From Candidatus Heimdallarchaeota archaeon (lineage in GTDB: Archaea; Asgardarchaeota; Heimdallarchaeia; Heimdallarchaeales; DAOWED01), in the NCBI GenBank assembly GCA_030638685.1, contig DAOWED010000181.1, positions 1-32,660 of the forward strand: DNA of 32,660 nucleotides, read 5' to 3'. This document shows positions 7,741 to 16,224 of this stretch, one piece after another (positions within the stretch are counted from its first letter, which is position 1; each line of letters begins with the position of its first letter). The position numbers were made by a program, and so were the translations under genes. Below the pieces are notes generated by a model. That model ran no database searches. It saw only the letters and a list, made by a program, of their open reading frames with translations, and was not told the DNA's origin.

Positions 7741-9030
7741 ATGACCGACGAGAAGGATTCCCAAGTAGAAACAAGTACAAAACCAGTAAAACGTAAACGT
7801 TCTGCTTACCAGCCCGAAATAAGTATAGGAACAATAGGCCAAGTAGATGATGGAAAATCAACACTAGTAGAGTCTTTTACTGGTCGTTTTCCAGACACTC
7901 ACTCCGAAGAGTTGGCAAGAGGAATTTCAATTCGTTTAGGTTATGCTTCTTGCGAGTTCAAATCATGTTCAAAATGTGAACCTCCAGGTAATTATACCAT
8001 GGAAAACAAATGCCCAAAATGTGGAGCTCGAACCAAACTCTTACGAAGAGTTTCTTTTGTAGACGCTCCCGGTCACGAAATTTTGATGGCTACAATGCTA
8101 ACTGGAGCTGCAATCATGGATGGAGCAATACTTGTTATTTCAGCAACGCATGATTGTCCACAACCTCAAACTAGAGAACACTTATCAGCTATCTCAGTTC
8201 TTGGAGTAAAAAATGTAGTAATAGCTCAGAATAAAATCGAACTAGTCTCACCTGAACGAGCTAAAGAAAATTATGAGCAAATTAAAGAGTTCATCAAAGG
8301 AACTATCGCAGAAGACGCCCCCATTATTCCTATAAGTGCAATGCATGGAGCAAATTTTGATTATCTTATTCAAGCAATCGAAGAAAGAATACTTACTCCC
8401 GAAAGAGATGCTACTCTCAGTCCTAGGATGGCTGTTGCTAGAAGTTTTGATGTAAATCGTCCTGGAACAGAACCCAATGATTTAGCAGGAGGCGTTTTAG
8501 GTGGATCAATTTCTCAAGGTCAATTTTCAGTAGGTGACAAAATCACTCTTCTTCCCGGTCTCAAAAGAAGACAAAAAGGCAAACTCGAATTTTTACCCGT
8601 TGAAACCGAGATAACAACTATCCAAATTGGTGATGGTCGAACTGTTGAAACAGCTGGACCTGGTGGCTTAGTTGCAATAGGCACAAAACTTGATCCTTCA
8701 ATGACACGTAGTGATTCCTTGGTTGGTTCTGTTATTTCTTTAGCAGATAAACCTAAAGTAATGAATAAATTTACTCTTAAGACTAATCTTCTTAAAAAAG
8801 TTGTAGGATTATCTACTCAAAGTACAGTATCCCCTCTCTACCAAAACGAAAACTTAATGCTTAATGTAGGCACCGCAACTACCATCGGCAATGTAACCGA
8901 TATTGGTTCAAAAGGGCTTGTTGAGTTTGTTTTAAGAGTTCCAGTAGCTTCTGACCCTGGGGCAAGAGTGGCTATTTCTAGAAGAATAGATAATAAACAT
9001 CGTTTGATTGGCTATGGAATTGTTCAGTAG
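7741..9030 (+). CDS. eif2g: Translation initiation factor aIF2 subunit gamma
   Basis: This GTPase subunit of aIF2 brings initiator Met-tRNA to the small ribosomal subunit. The G domain shows the P-loop (GQVDDGKST, residues 33-41), DAPGH (G3), NKIELV (G4) and an ISA motif (G5). A zinc knuckle (CSKCEPPG...NKCPKCG) lies between G2 and G3, as in other aIF2-gamma proteins. Domains II and III follow, ending in ASDPGARVAISRR and RLIGYGIV, which are characteristic of the family. The P-loop is odd: the usual GHVDHGKT has Gln and Asp in place of the two histidines. The track start is a TTG immediately before the ATG at 7741, and the ATG is preferred. The next gene, encoding a PIN protein, follows after 8 bases, an arrangement seen in many archaea. 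Confidence 0.93.
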   Translation: MTDEKDSQVETSTKPVKRKRSAYQPEISIGTIGQVDDGKSTLVESFTGRFPDTHSEELARGISIRLGYASCEFKSCSKCEPPGNYTMENKCPKCGARTKLLRRVSFVDAPGHEILMATMLTGAAIMDGAILVISATHDCPQPQTREHLSAISVLGVKNVVIAQNKIELVSPERAKENYEQIKEFIKGTIAEDAPIIPISAMHGANFDYLIQAIEERILTPERDATLSPRMAVARSFDVNRPGTEPNDLAGGVLGGSISQGQFSVGDKITLLPGLKRRQKGKLEFLPVETEITTIQIGDGRTVETAGPGGLVAIGTKLDPSMTRSDSLVGSVISLADKPKVMNKFTLKTNLLKKVVGLSTQSTVSPLYQNENLMLNVGTATTIGNVTDIGSKGLVEFVLRVPVASDPGARVAISRRIDNKHRLIGYGIVQ

Positions 9031-9038
9031 GTAACGAG

Positions 9039-9437
9039 GTGCTTATTTTTTCTGATCAAATTATTCTCTTTGATACTAATTTTTTACTTCCTTTTCCAAA
9101 AAACATTAATTTAGAGAAAGAGCTCGACAGAGTCTTTCCTGGCGGAAAAATAGTTATTCTTGATTTTATTCTAGATGAACTAATTGGATTAGCCAAAGAG
9201 AAAAGTTCAATTGGTCGTTCTGCAAAGCTAGGTCTTCAACTAGCTCAAAAGTGGACAAACATGGTTTCTGATGCAGAAGGCCCCACTGTTGATGATCGTT
9301 TAGTTGCTGCTGCACAAGATCTTAAGGCTATTATAGCCACTAATGATAAGGAACTGCGTAAAAAAGCTAAGCAAAAAGGTGTTCCTGTAATTTTCGTAAG
9401 GGGATATTCTCATTTTGAATTAGAAGGGCAAATTTAA
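9039..9437 (+). CDS. PIN-domain protein (FCF1/VapC9-like) next to aIF2-gamma
   Basis: This is a predicted metal-dependent RNase of the PIN fold, 132 aa. The four acidic residues of the active site are all visible: LFDTNFLL (Asp), ILDFILDELIG (Glu), TVDDRLVAAA (Asp) and ATNDKELRKKA (Asp). The length and motif style fit the stand-alone archaeal PIN proteins related to FCF1/Utp24 rather than toxin VapC proteins, and no antitoxin gene is next to it. The conserved placement downstream of aIF2-gamma suggests a role in rRNA or translation-linked RNA processing (inference). GTG at 9039 is the only standard start before the first beta strand, and it lies eight bases after the aIF2-gamma stop. Confidence 0.85.
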   Translation: MLIFSDQIILFDTNFLLPFPKNINLEKELDRVFPGGKIVILDFILDELIGLAKEKSSIGRSAKLGLQLAQKWTNMVSDAEGPTVDDRLVAAAQDLKAIIATNDKELRKKAKQKGVPVIFVRGYSHFELEGQI

Positions 9438-9599
9438 ACAAAATCGGCAAAAAAGTTTCTCCTTCAAGAAAGGATTTCATTCTATGATGCCTTTTAATTA
9501 TTGAAAGTTTGAAAATTTGAAAATTTCAAGATAAACTAATCTCTATTAAAATACCTTACAAAAAGATGATTTTTCCCCCGGAAACTAAAGATTATAACA

Positions 9600-10040
9600 C
9601 TAAAGTGCCTCAATGATAGATTGATCACCGTATTCAACTATTTTTAAGTTGAGCTGAGCAGTATCTTCATTGATTGTGTTTCCACGCACCATTCTTCTTC
9701 TTCTGATACCTTTCGTACGAAGAACTTTGGTAATTCTTGTTTTATCTCTTCTTTCTTTGGTACCTCTTTTCCTTCTTGATCTATACCCTGTACTGGGTGT
9801 GATAAGGATCCTTTTTCTTAATCTACCTTCTACATCTCTTCTCATTGGAAAGCCATCAGCGTCAGAACCACCCGTTATTATCAATTTAAATCCGGGCATT
9901 CCTATACTATCTCCTTCAATAGTTTCTCCTATTTTCTTTCCGTAAAGAATCTTTGTATCTACTTCTTCAAGTATTTTTTTATGACATACGCCACGAGGTT
10001 TTTGCTCGGGATTTGCTATATTGAGAAAAATATTAACCAT
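9600..10040 (-). CDS. rps6e: 30S ribosomal protein eS6
   Basis: This small-subunit ribosomal protein is about 146 aa long from the chosen start. Diagnostic parts are KILYGKKIGETIEGD, GFKLIITGGSDADGFPMRRDV and the very basic stretch LITPSTGYRSRRKRGTKERR followed by RRRRMVRGNTI. The track start (MIIM) overlaps the apparent Shine-Dalgarno GGATGA, so the second ATG at 10040 is preferred. It is the last gene of the minus-strand run uS15-DHH-Pcc1-eS1-eS6, 28 bases after eS1, and converges with the aIF2-gamma/PIN pair. Confidence 0.92.
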   Translation of the reverse strand: MVNIFLNIANPEQKPRGVCHKKILEEVDTKILYGKKIGETIEGDSIGMPGFKLIITGGSDADGFPMRRDVEGRLRKRILITPSTGYRSRRKRGTKERRDKTRITKVLRTKGIRRRRMVRGNTINEDTAQLNLKIVEYGDQSIIEAL

Positions 10041-10076
10041 AATAATCATCCATTTATTTTAACCAGATTTTTAGTT

Positions 10077-10664
10077 TTACGCATGAGATAATACTTTGGA
10101 CTTTCTTATCTCCAAAGACTTTAAGGGATAAATTTTTACTAATTTATCATAAATTTCTGCTTTGAACTCATTACTTAGAACACGCTCAACAAAACTTGGT
10201 AATCCATGTTCTTGTGAATACCCGTCCATTGAATCTACTACTATTTTTCTCATAGAACGTTGCTGACTTGACGAACATCTTGTTGGTGTTATACATGTTA
10301 CAAAAATTCTAACTCTTGATTTATCTTTAAGAACTAAATCTGATATACAATCTATTCTTGTTCGGTGATTTCTAATTTGAGCTCTAATGAAATCTCTTGA
10401 AATTTCATGTCCTGAAAACTGAGTTTCAGCTGTTTCACCAGAAACGCTTGTGATTTTAAATCTTAATTTTGTTTGCATATCTTCTACATTATCAGTAAGT
10501 TCCAAGAGTCCAATCTCTATTGATCTTCCAATTAAGGCTGAAGAATCGGCTGCTACAGTTTCACCGATATTTTTTTCACTAATGTAAGGAGGGGCAGTGA
10601 TGTTAAACCATTCTTTAATAGACCACTTATCGATTACTGAACCTCGTCTTCTACTTCTTGCCAT
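10077..10664 (-). CDS. rps3ae: 30S ribosomal protein eS1 (S3Ae)
   Basis: This 195-aa small-subunit ribosomal protein is recognised by KWSIKEWFNITAPPYI, VAADSSALIGRSIEI, DLVLKDKSRVRIFVTCIT and DKLVKIYPLKSLEIRKSKVL, all typical of the archaeal S3Ae family. Length and start (MARSRRRG) match the family. It follows the Pcc1-like gene after a 223-bp gap that holds a possible own promoter, and eS6 follows closely. Confidence 0.94.
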   Translation of the reverse strand: MARSRRRGSVIDKWSIKEWFNITAPPYISEKNIGETVAADSSALIGRSIEIGLLELTDNVEDMQTKLRFKITSVSGETAETQFSGHEISRDFIRAQIRNHRTRIDCISDLVLKDKSRVRIFVTCITPTRCSSSQQRSMRKIVVDSMDGYSQEHGLPSFVERVLSNEFKAEIYDKLVKIYPLKSLEIRKSKVLSHA

Positions 10665-10713
10665 TTTGTTTTCTTTCCTAATCTGGTTTCTATATTTGAC
10701 CTAATCTAACTAG

Positions 10714-10727
10714 CATTTTTAAAAATG
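10714..10727 (-). promoter_or_regulatory. Palindromic TATA-like element upstream of eS1
   Basis: CATTTTTAAAAATG is a perfect 14-bp palindrome whose centre lies about 55 bases upstream of the eS1 start on the minus strand. A TATA box here would place transcription start about 30 bases before the ATG. The 223-bp gap between the Pcc1-like gene and eS1 supports a separate promoter. TATA-like sequences are common in DNA this AT-rich, so the call is modest. Confidence 0.4.
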
Positions 10728-10887
10728 GTGATTTTTGTGATTTGAATCGTCTTCTTTAATTTGACTAGTTCTTCTTTTTTTTGGCTTTTATTGAATTTGT
10801 AAGAGAAATCTTGCTACTATGCAAAATTATTTTCAACCGTTAGGGTTGATACTTCTTTCTTTTTCTTTAATTTTACTGATTGGCGCT

Positions 10888-11157
10888 TTATTTTTGATCC
10901 AAATTATTGCATTGTGAAATAAGAATCAAATGTTGAATAATCTCATCCCAAGTATTCTTTAATCTGCCGAGACTGAATGAACCCGAAATAATAAGTTTCC
11001 AAGTATTATCTTCCATCAAAGTACTAAGCTTCATTCCTTTTGGAAGAATGTGATCAGGAGCTGTAACTTGAGAGAATAATTGGAGCATGTTTTCATCTAA
11101 AAGAACTTCCAGCTCACTTTTAATACTAATCACTTTTTCTAAACCTTCAAAACTCAT
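10888..11157 (-). CDS. pcc1: Probable KEOPS complex subunit Pcc1-like protein
   Basis: Pcc1 is the small dimerising subunit of KEOPS, the complex that makes threonylcarbamoyl-adenosine on tRNA. This 89-aa protein has the right size. Its beta-beta-helix C-terminal end (MKLSTLMEDNTWKLIISGSFSLGRLKNTWDEIIQ) matches the layout of archaeal Pcc1 (charged strand, then SL(R/G)xxxN and a long helix), with Ser-Leu and Asn kept. Similarity is weak otherwise. Position is the stronger argument: between the DHH phosphoesterase and eS1, where many archaea carry Pcc1. It is 17 bases downstream of the DHH gene. A small unrelated protein cannot be excluded. Confidence 0.5.
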   Translation of the reverse strand: MSFEGLEKVISIKSELEVLLDENMLQLFSQVTAPDHILPKGMKLSTLMEDNTWKLIISGSFSLGRLKNTWDEIIQHLILISQCNNLDQK

Positions 11158-11174
11158 AAAATAACCTTTCAGCT

Positions 11175-12629
11175 TTACTCCGTTAGTTGTAAGGAAATTA
11201 TTTCGTTTAAGGCTTGAATAAATGGTTCTTCTAGCTCTTGAGCAATTCTTGCTCCAGCTGCAACGTTATGCCCTCCTCCTTCGTCACCAGCATTAATCTT
11301 GGCAAGTGCTTCTCTCATTGCCTGTCCTAGATCTAGTCCTCTTGCCACAAGTTCATTTGTTCCTCTTCCACTCATTTTTAGGGAGGAATCATCACTTAAA
11401 GCGGCCATAATTAGAGGTTTTGAAGGATCAATAATTCGATTACCCATGGCAATAGATGCGATTGTGCCAATAGCCGTATCTTTTATCTCAGTTTTAGCAT
11501 TGAGGTAGAACATACCATCGAACTCAGTGATTGATTCAATATTGTCTTCTAGAAAAATTAGAAAATCAGAGATTTCTCCACGATATTGATTGCTAATTTC
11601 AATTCCTTGTTTAAACACATAACCTCTATCACCCATACAAACGGCAATACCAATACTTGGTTTTCCTAGTCTACCGCAAGCATTCAAAAATGTTGAAAAC
11701 TCTCGAGCATCTCTGAGCGGTGAACCAAGTTCTTCATTGTTCAAAATATAATTAGGTCCAACTATTTTTTTGGCTTCATTAGGGGAAACGCCACCAAGAA
11801 TCATTTTCTTAACAAGTGCAGAAGTGAAAATAGTTCTCTCTTGCTTGGTAAGATCTGCAATTGTACGCCATCTATCTCCTTCTTTTAATGGGATACCTAT
11901 CTCTTTCAGAAATCTCACAGCATTATCTTCATTACCGGTAATATCCGGAATAAAGGGCTCTGTTGAATACTGCAGTATTCTATGAATGGGTCTGGTTTCT
12001 CTACCAAAGAGTCTAATACCTGTAAAAGAATTAAGCAAATTACTTTTTAGACCTTCTTCAACCATCATCTGATTAAGATTGGAGAACTTGTTTTCTTCTC
12101 CCTCTTGCCTGTCTCCAATAGCTCCTACTATACCTAATACTGCTAAATCATTATTTTTTGGATCAATTTCTTGAGCGAAAAAGAAGGCCAATCCTGCCCC
12201 TGAAATCTCGTGAGATGAATCAATCCCTACAAGGTGTGGATTCACATGAGCCCAGTTATCAACTAAAGGAGATTCATCATTTTCAATAGGGGGATGATGA
12301 TCAAGAATTATAACTGAACTGTCCTTAAACTTCTCCTTAAGACGAACAAATTGACCTGAACCAAAATCAGTAAAAATTATTCGAGGGGGTTGAAGGTCAG
12401 CAATACTTTCAATTATTTCATCTTCTAATTGTCTTTTAACTTGAACCTGAAATGGAATATTGGCCCTTGCAAGTGTTGAAGCTATTATTCCTCCAGCCGA
12501 TAAACCGTCGGCATCTAGATGAGTCACTATCAAAACGGGTGTCTCTTTATCATTAAGTAATTGCTCAGCGGCAAATCTAATTGCTGAAAATAGCTTTACT
12601 TCTTTTTCATCTAACTTCATTAAATTCAT
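11175..12629 (-). CDS. DHH-family phosphoesterase (RecJ-like / GAN-type nuclease)
   Basis: This is a manganese-dependent phosphoesterase or exonuclease of the DHH-DHHA1 type. Motifs in order: VTHLDADGLSAGG (motif I), IIFTDFGSG, ILDHHPP (the DHH motif, about residue 115), GAIGDRQEG (motif IV). The DHHA1 region holds SGRGTNELVARGLDLG and ends with GGGHNVAAGARI, the glycine-rich substrate loop. Archaeal relatives include RecJ-like exonucleases and the GINS-associated nuclease GAN. Which function applies cannot be decided here. The ORF track starts at TTG; the ATG at 12629 is chosen. It lies between uS15 and the Pcc1-like gene, a gene order found in many archaea. Confidence 0.88.
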   Translation of the reverse strand: MNLMKLDEKEVKLFSAIRFAAEQLLNDKETPVLIVTHLDADGLSAGGIIASTLARANIPFQVQVKRQLEDEIIESIADLQPPRIIFTDFGSGQFVRLKEKFKDSSVIILDHHPPIENDESPLVDNWAHVNPHLVGIDSSHEISGAGLAFFFAQEIDPKNNDLAVLGIVGAIGDRQEGEENKFSNLNQMMVEEGLKSNLLNSFTGIRLFGRETRPIHRILQYSTEPFIPDITGNEDNAVRFLKEIGIPLKEGDRWRTIADLTKQERTIFTSALVKKMILGGVSPNEAKKIVGPNYILNNEELGSPLRDAREFSTFLNACGRLGKPSIGIAVCMGDRGYVFKQGIEISNQYRGEISDFLIFLEDNIESITEFDGMFYLNAKTEIKDTAIGTIASIAMGNRIIDPSKPLIMAALSDDSSLKMSGRGTNELVARGLDLGQAMREALAKINAGDEGGGHNVAAGARIAQELEEPFIQALNEIISLQLTE

Positions 12630-12741
12630 ATCATTCAAGCCAGTATCTTTTTTGAGTGTTTAGATTTGAATCGATAAATAACTGTCTTGAAATGATAACT
12701 AAAAAAATATTTTTGGGTGGGGAAGGCGTTGAATAGAGCTA

Positions 12742-13197
12742 TTATCTTAATAGAATAGCTGCTTCTTCAGGTTTATATCTCCATTTGGGTGGAAGAACAC
12801 CTTCTCTGGAGTAATATTTACCTAATCTTCTGATTTTGCTTTCAATTAAGGTTAACCCTCGTCTTGAATGAAGATCCTTTTTATTTTCAACCATGTGATT
12901 TCGTAAATTGTGGGCTTGTGCAATAAGATTCCTGATATCTTCAGGAATACCTGTCTTTACATCAGCTTCAATAAGGATTTGATTAACTTTCAAACCTGTT
13001 GCTAAACGGACGCTAGGGACACCAAAACTATCTCTAAGTGTCATTCCGATTTGGGCAGTAGAGCTTCCATGACGGGCTAAATCAACAATTTTCTTTTTAA
13101 TTTCATCAGAGGACATTTCGACCCATTCAGGATTTTCAGTGCGAGGGGGGCGAGTTGAGCCTGATTTCCCTTTAGCACGACTATGCATTCTTGCCAT
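12742..13197 (-). CDS. rps15: 30S ribosomal protein uS15
   Basis: This 151-aa protein has the archaeal/eukaryotic N-terminal extension MARMHSRAKGKSGSTRPPR followed by PEWVEMSSDEIKKKIVDLA, then LRDSFGVPSVRLATG, and the conserved uS15 core LRNHMVENKKDLHSRRGLTLIESKIRRLGKYY. These identify it clearly. It heads the run uS15-DHH-Pcc1-eS1-eS6. An upstream 156-bp gap separates it from nadC and is likely to hold its promoter. Confidence 0.95.
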   Translation of the reverse strand: MARMHSRAKGKSGSTRPPRTENPEWVEMSSDEIKKKIVDLARHGSSTAQIGMTLRDSFGVPSVRLATGLKVNQILIEADVKTGIPEDIRNLIAQAHNLRNHMVENKKDLHSRRGLTLIESKIRRLGKYYSREGVLPPKWRYKPEEAAILLR

Positions 13198-13353
13198 TTC
13201 TATTTTCTCCTATTAATCTAATCACAGAAATTGTTCTTTTAAAGTATGTTGATTACTTACCAATTGTGAAATGATCTTTTAGATAACTTCAGCATTGAAA
13301 CTTAATAAAAAACTCTACTCAAAACTCTTAATTGGTACTTTTTTGTCAGTCTT

Positions 13354-14205
13354 TCAAAAATCTAGTCCTAAATCTAAAGCGATAACTGAATGAGTAAGCG
13401 ATCCCATGGATATAATATCAATAGGTAAAGAAGCATAGTCCTTAAGGTTAGCTGGATTTATCCCTCCACTAATTTCTAAGATAACTTTTTTTCTCAATCC
13501 CTTCTCAACTAATGCTTTATGAATAAGCTGAATTTCCTCCGGTTGTATGTTATCAAGCATTATAATATCTGCACCCATTTCTGCGGCTAAAAGGGCGTCT
13601 TCCATTGTTTCTACTTCAATATCTATTCTTTTAGTAAAATCTCTATTCTCAATGGCAAGTTGAAGGGCCTTACTTACGCTTCCAGCAGCTTGAATATGAT
13701 TATCTTTGATTAGTAAACAATCAGATAAACTAAATCGATGAGTAGTTCCTCCAGCAATTTTAACAGCATATTTTTGATATTTTCTCAATCCTGGGAGTGT
13801 TTTTCTCGTTGCAGCTATTTTTGCTGTTCCGTTATTCTTTGCAACAATAGCAACCATGTTAGCAACTTGGGTTGCTATCCCAGACAAATGTGTCAGAAAA
13901 TTAAGCATTAAACGTTCAATCAGTAGTATCTCTCGAGTGTTACCGCCAAGTGAAAGGATCTTATCACTTTCAACTACATTACTTCCATCATTAATATGAA
14001 TTGTATAATCAATCCCTAGATAATCTAACACCTGAGAAATGATGGGTATTCCAGCAACGATGCCACTTTTTCTCGCTCTTAAAACCGCTTTTGTTTTATC
14101 AGTGGCTGGAATAATTGCTTCTGAGGTAACATCCCCGTATTGGGCATCCTCATGAAGCCAGTTTTCAACCTCTGAAATTGTGAGTCTGGGTGGTTTGGTG
14201 TCCAT
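13354..14205 (-). CDS. nadC: Nicotinate-nucleotide pyrophosphorylase (quinolinate phosphoribosyltransferase)
   Basis: NadC converts quinolinate and PRPP to nicotinate mononucleotide, the last committed step of de novo NAD synthesis. Clear motifs are HEDAQYGDVTSEAI, LRARKSGIVAGI, RLMLNFLTHLSGIAT, AATRKTLPGLRKYQKYAVKIAGG (substrate-binding Arg/His/Lys region), LIKDNHI, IDIEVETMEDALLAAEMGADIIMLDN and LEISGGI. The track ORF begins at a TTG and would add 25 residues; the family normally starts close to the ATG at 14205, which is used here. It is divergent from nadX-nadA, and an inverted repeat lies in the shared promoter region. Confidence 0.92.
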   Translation of the reverse strand: MDTKPPRLTISEVENWLHEDAQYGDVTSEAIIPATDKTKAVLRARKSGIVAGIPIISQVLDYLGIDYTIHINDGSNVVESDKILSLGGNTREILLIERLMLNFLTHLSGIATQVANMVAIVAKNNGTAKIAATRKTLPGLRKYQKYAVKIAGGTTHRFSLSDCLLIKDNHIQAAGSVSKALQLAIENRDFTKRIDIEVETMEDALLAAEMGADIIMLDNIQPEEIQLIHKALVEKGLRKKVILEISGGINPANLKDYASLPIDIISMGSLTHSVIALDLGLDF

Positions 14206-14346
14206 AGTTCTTAATTGGTTAACGTTTTGAAAAAAGTTATTATGATCAATTTTTTGATCAAATGAAAAACTACTGGTCAAAAAATCAATCTAAAGTGCTT
14301 CTAATAAAGAAAATCGATAAATTTAGTTATTAAATGTAACATTTCA

Positions 14347-14365
14347 AAACTAGCTTCACTAGTTT
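14347..14365. promoter_or_regulatory. Inverted repeat in the nadC / nadX divergent promoter
   Basis: AAACTAG-CTTCA-CTAGTTT is a perfect 7-bp inverted repeat with a 5-bp spacer. It overlaps GTTATAAACT, a TATA-like box on the nadC strand (14361-14370), and lies about 20 bases before a TATA-like box on the nadX strand. Such a position suits a repressor site controlling both sides. The regulator is unknown. Confidence 0.45.
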
Positions 14366-14382
14366 ATAACAGCAAAACGTTT

Positions 14383-14392
14383 GTTTAAATAT
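14383..14392 (+). promoter_or_regulatory. TATA-like box for nadX-nadA
   Basis: GTTTAAATAT ends 49 bases upstream of the nadX ATG and would give a transcript start near 14415. The placement is good, but AT-rich background lowers certainty. Confidence 0.4.
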
Positions 14393-14440
14393 CTCAAATT
14401 AAGGAAATAATTAGTTCTAAACTAAACGAAGGATTGCGAA

Positions 14441-15223
14441 ATGCTCAAAATAGCGATGATTGGTGCTGGTTCCATTGGTCAATCAATTATTGATCACTTT
14501 GTAGGAAAAAAGCAATTAGAAATTGCTTTAGTATACGATTTGAAAACGTCTTCTCTTGAAGAGGTTAACAAAAAGTATGGCATAGAAGTTGAATCTAATT
14601 TTGATAAGTTTCTCGCAAGAATAAAGGAAGTTGAGGTTTCACTCGTTGTAGAAGCAGCTGGGGTAGAAGCAGTACAATCTTTTTCTCTTTCAATCTTAAA
14701 TGAAGGAATTGATTTAGCTTTAATTTCAACTGGAATTTTCGGAAAGGAAGACTTTGCACAAGAACTGAAAGAGGTAGCTGAACAAAAAAATTGCAAAATT
14801 TACCTTCCATCAGGGGCAATAGCTGGACTAGATGGGATAAGAGCAGCTGCAGTTTATCCTTTAGAGTCAGTAGTATTAACAACTACAAAATCTCCTAAAA
14901 GCTTAGGAATCGAAGCAAAAGAACGAAAGCTTATTTTCAAGGGTACAGCTCGAGAAGCAATTGAAAAGTGGCCTAAAAACCTTAATGTAGGCGTTTCACT
15001 TGCAATGGCTGGAATAGGAATTGATGAAACACAGATAAAATTATTCGTGGATCCTTCAATCGAAGTTAATACTCATGAAATAGAGGCGGACGGCACTTTT
15101 GGACACCTTTCTATAGCAGTAGAAAGTTTCCCAAGTGAAATGAATCCAAAAAGTAGCATACTAGCTTCTCTTTCTATGATTAATTTATTGGAACGATTAA
15201 CCTCTCATATTATCTTTATGTAA
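14441..15223 (+). CDS. nadX: L-aspartate dehydrogenase
   Basis: NadX oxidises L-aspartate to iminoaspartate with NAD(P), replacing the FAD-dependent oxidase NadB, and feeds quinolinate synthase. The 260-aa protein starts with a Rossmann motif (MIGAGSIGQSI). It continues with VEAAGVEAVQ, LISTGIFG, and the diagnostic YLPSGAIAGLDGIRAAAV, and ends with HEIEADGTFGHLSIAVE and a MNPKSSILASLSMINLL helix typical of the family. Using a dehydrogenase makes the pathway independent of oxygen or fumarate. nadA follows after 14 bases, so the two are surely co-transcribed. Confidence 0.92.
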   Translation: MLKIAMIGAGSIGQSIIDHFVGKKQLEIALVYDLKTSSLEEVNKKYGIEVESNFDKFLARIKEVEVSLVVEAAGVEAVQSFSLSILNEGIDLALISTGIFGKEDFAQELKEVAEQKNCKIYLPSGAIAGLDGIRAAAVYPLESVVLTTTKSPKSLGIEAKERKLIFKGTAREAIEKWPKNLNVGVSLAMAGIGIDETQIKLFVDPSIEVNTHEIEADGTFGHLSIAVESFPSEMNPKSSILASLSMINLLERLTSHIIFM

Positions 15224-15237
15224 CAACTGGTGATAAA

Positions 15238-16155
15238 ATGTCGATTGATTTAGTATCTGAAATATTACGGCTAAAAGAAGAGAAAGATTACGTTATTCTA
15301 TGTCATAACTACTCTTCCCCAACATTATATCCTATTGCAGATTATTTCGGGGATAGTTTAGGTTTGTCTAAGTTAGCTGCCAAAACATCAGCTTCTCGGA
15401 TAATGTTTATCGGAGTAACTTTTATGGCTGAAACGGCTTTAATTTTAAGTCCAGAAACCATGGTACAACAAGCTTCTTCCAGCCCCCATTGCCCAATGGC
15501 TGCTCAACTTAAGCAAGAACAGATTAAGGAGTTCATAGAAAAATATCCAGAAGCAGCAGTGGTTACTTACGTAAATACTAGAGCTGAAGCAAAAGCTCTA
15601 TCTGATGTGTGTGTGACTAGTGCAAATGCTGATCGAATTATCAGTCAGCTGGACGAACAACAAATTCTGTTTGGACCTGATGCTAACTTAGCTGCTTATG
15701 TTCAAAAAAGAGTTCCTGAGAAAGAAATTATTCCAATGCCTGGTCCACGAGGTGGTTGTTATGTTCATCGTCAATTTAAACTGGAACACTTCGAACAAGT
15801 TAAAGCACAGCACCCCGATGCAATTTCAATGATGCACCCTGAAGCTTCTACAGTCCTACAAGATACTTCTGACTATGTTCTCAGTACTGGCGGAATGGAA
15901 CGTCTCCCTACTGAAATTGATGCTCAGGAATTTATTGTTGGAACTGAAATAGGCATGGTTGATCGACTTGCTCATCTTTTCCCAGATAAGAATTTCTATC
16001 CCCTCTTCACCGGAGGAATCTGCTATCAACAAAAGAAAAACACTCTATACTCTCTTTATGAAGCAATGGCATTTGACAGAAATGTCGTTAGGTTAGATCC
16101 TGATATCCTATTACGGGCAACTGCTCCAATTGAGCGAATGTTAGAACTTTCATAA
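15238..16155 (+). CDS. nadA: Quinolinate synthase
   Basis: NadA condenses iminoaspartate with dihydroxyacetone phosphate to quinolinate using a [4Fe-4S] cluster. Motifs seen: VILCHNYSSP near the N-terminus, GVTFMAETA, YVNTRAEAKALSDVCVTSANA (first cluster Cys), GPRGGCYVHRQF (second Cys), MMHPEAS, STGGM and TGGICYQQKKNTLYSLY (third Cys). The length of 305 aa fits. GGTGATAAA directly upstream of the ATG gives a GGTGA motif four bases away. With nadX and nadC it completes de novo NAD synthesis from aspartate. Confidence 0.95.
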   Translation: MSIDLVSEILRLKEEKDYVILCHNYSSPTLYPIADYFGDSLGLSKLAAKTSASRIMFIGVTFMAETALILSPETMVQQASSSPHCPMAAQLKQEQIKEFIEKYPEAAVVTYVNTRAEAKALSDVCVTSANADRIISQLDEQQILFGPDANLAAYVQKRVPEKEIIPMPGPRGGCYVHRQFKLEHFEQVKAQHPDAISMMHPEASTVLQDTSDYVLSTGGMERLPTEIDAQEFIVGTEIGMVDRLAHLFPDKNFYPLFTGGICYQQKKNTLYSLYEAMAFDRNVVRLDPDILLRATAPIERMLELS

Positions 16156-16224
16156 TTCTATAAGAGTTTTTAACGATTTTTCACAAGAAGGAGTTTTTTT
16201 TAATCATTATTCAAGTGAGTTCCT

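Noticed and set aside
9039-9437. VapC toxin of a toxin-antitoxin pair
   Set aside because: No antitoxin gene is adjacent, and the position after aIF2-gamma is typical of the conserved housekeeping PIN protein.
9506-9530. Repeated TTTGAAAATTTGAAAATTTCAAG between convergent genes
   Set aside because: A short AT-rich slippage-type repeat with weak pairing; it may help termination, but it cannot be separated from background.
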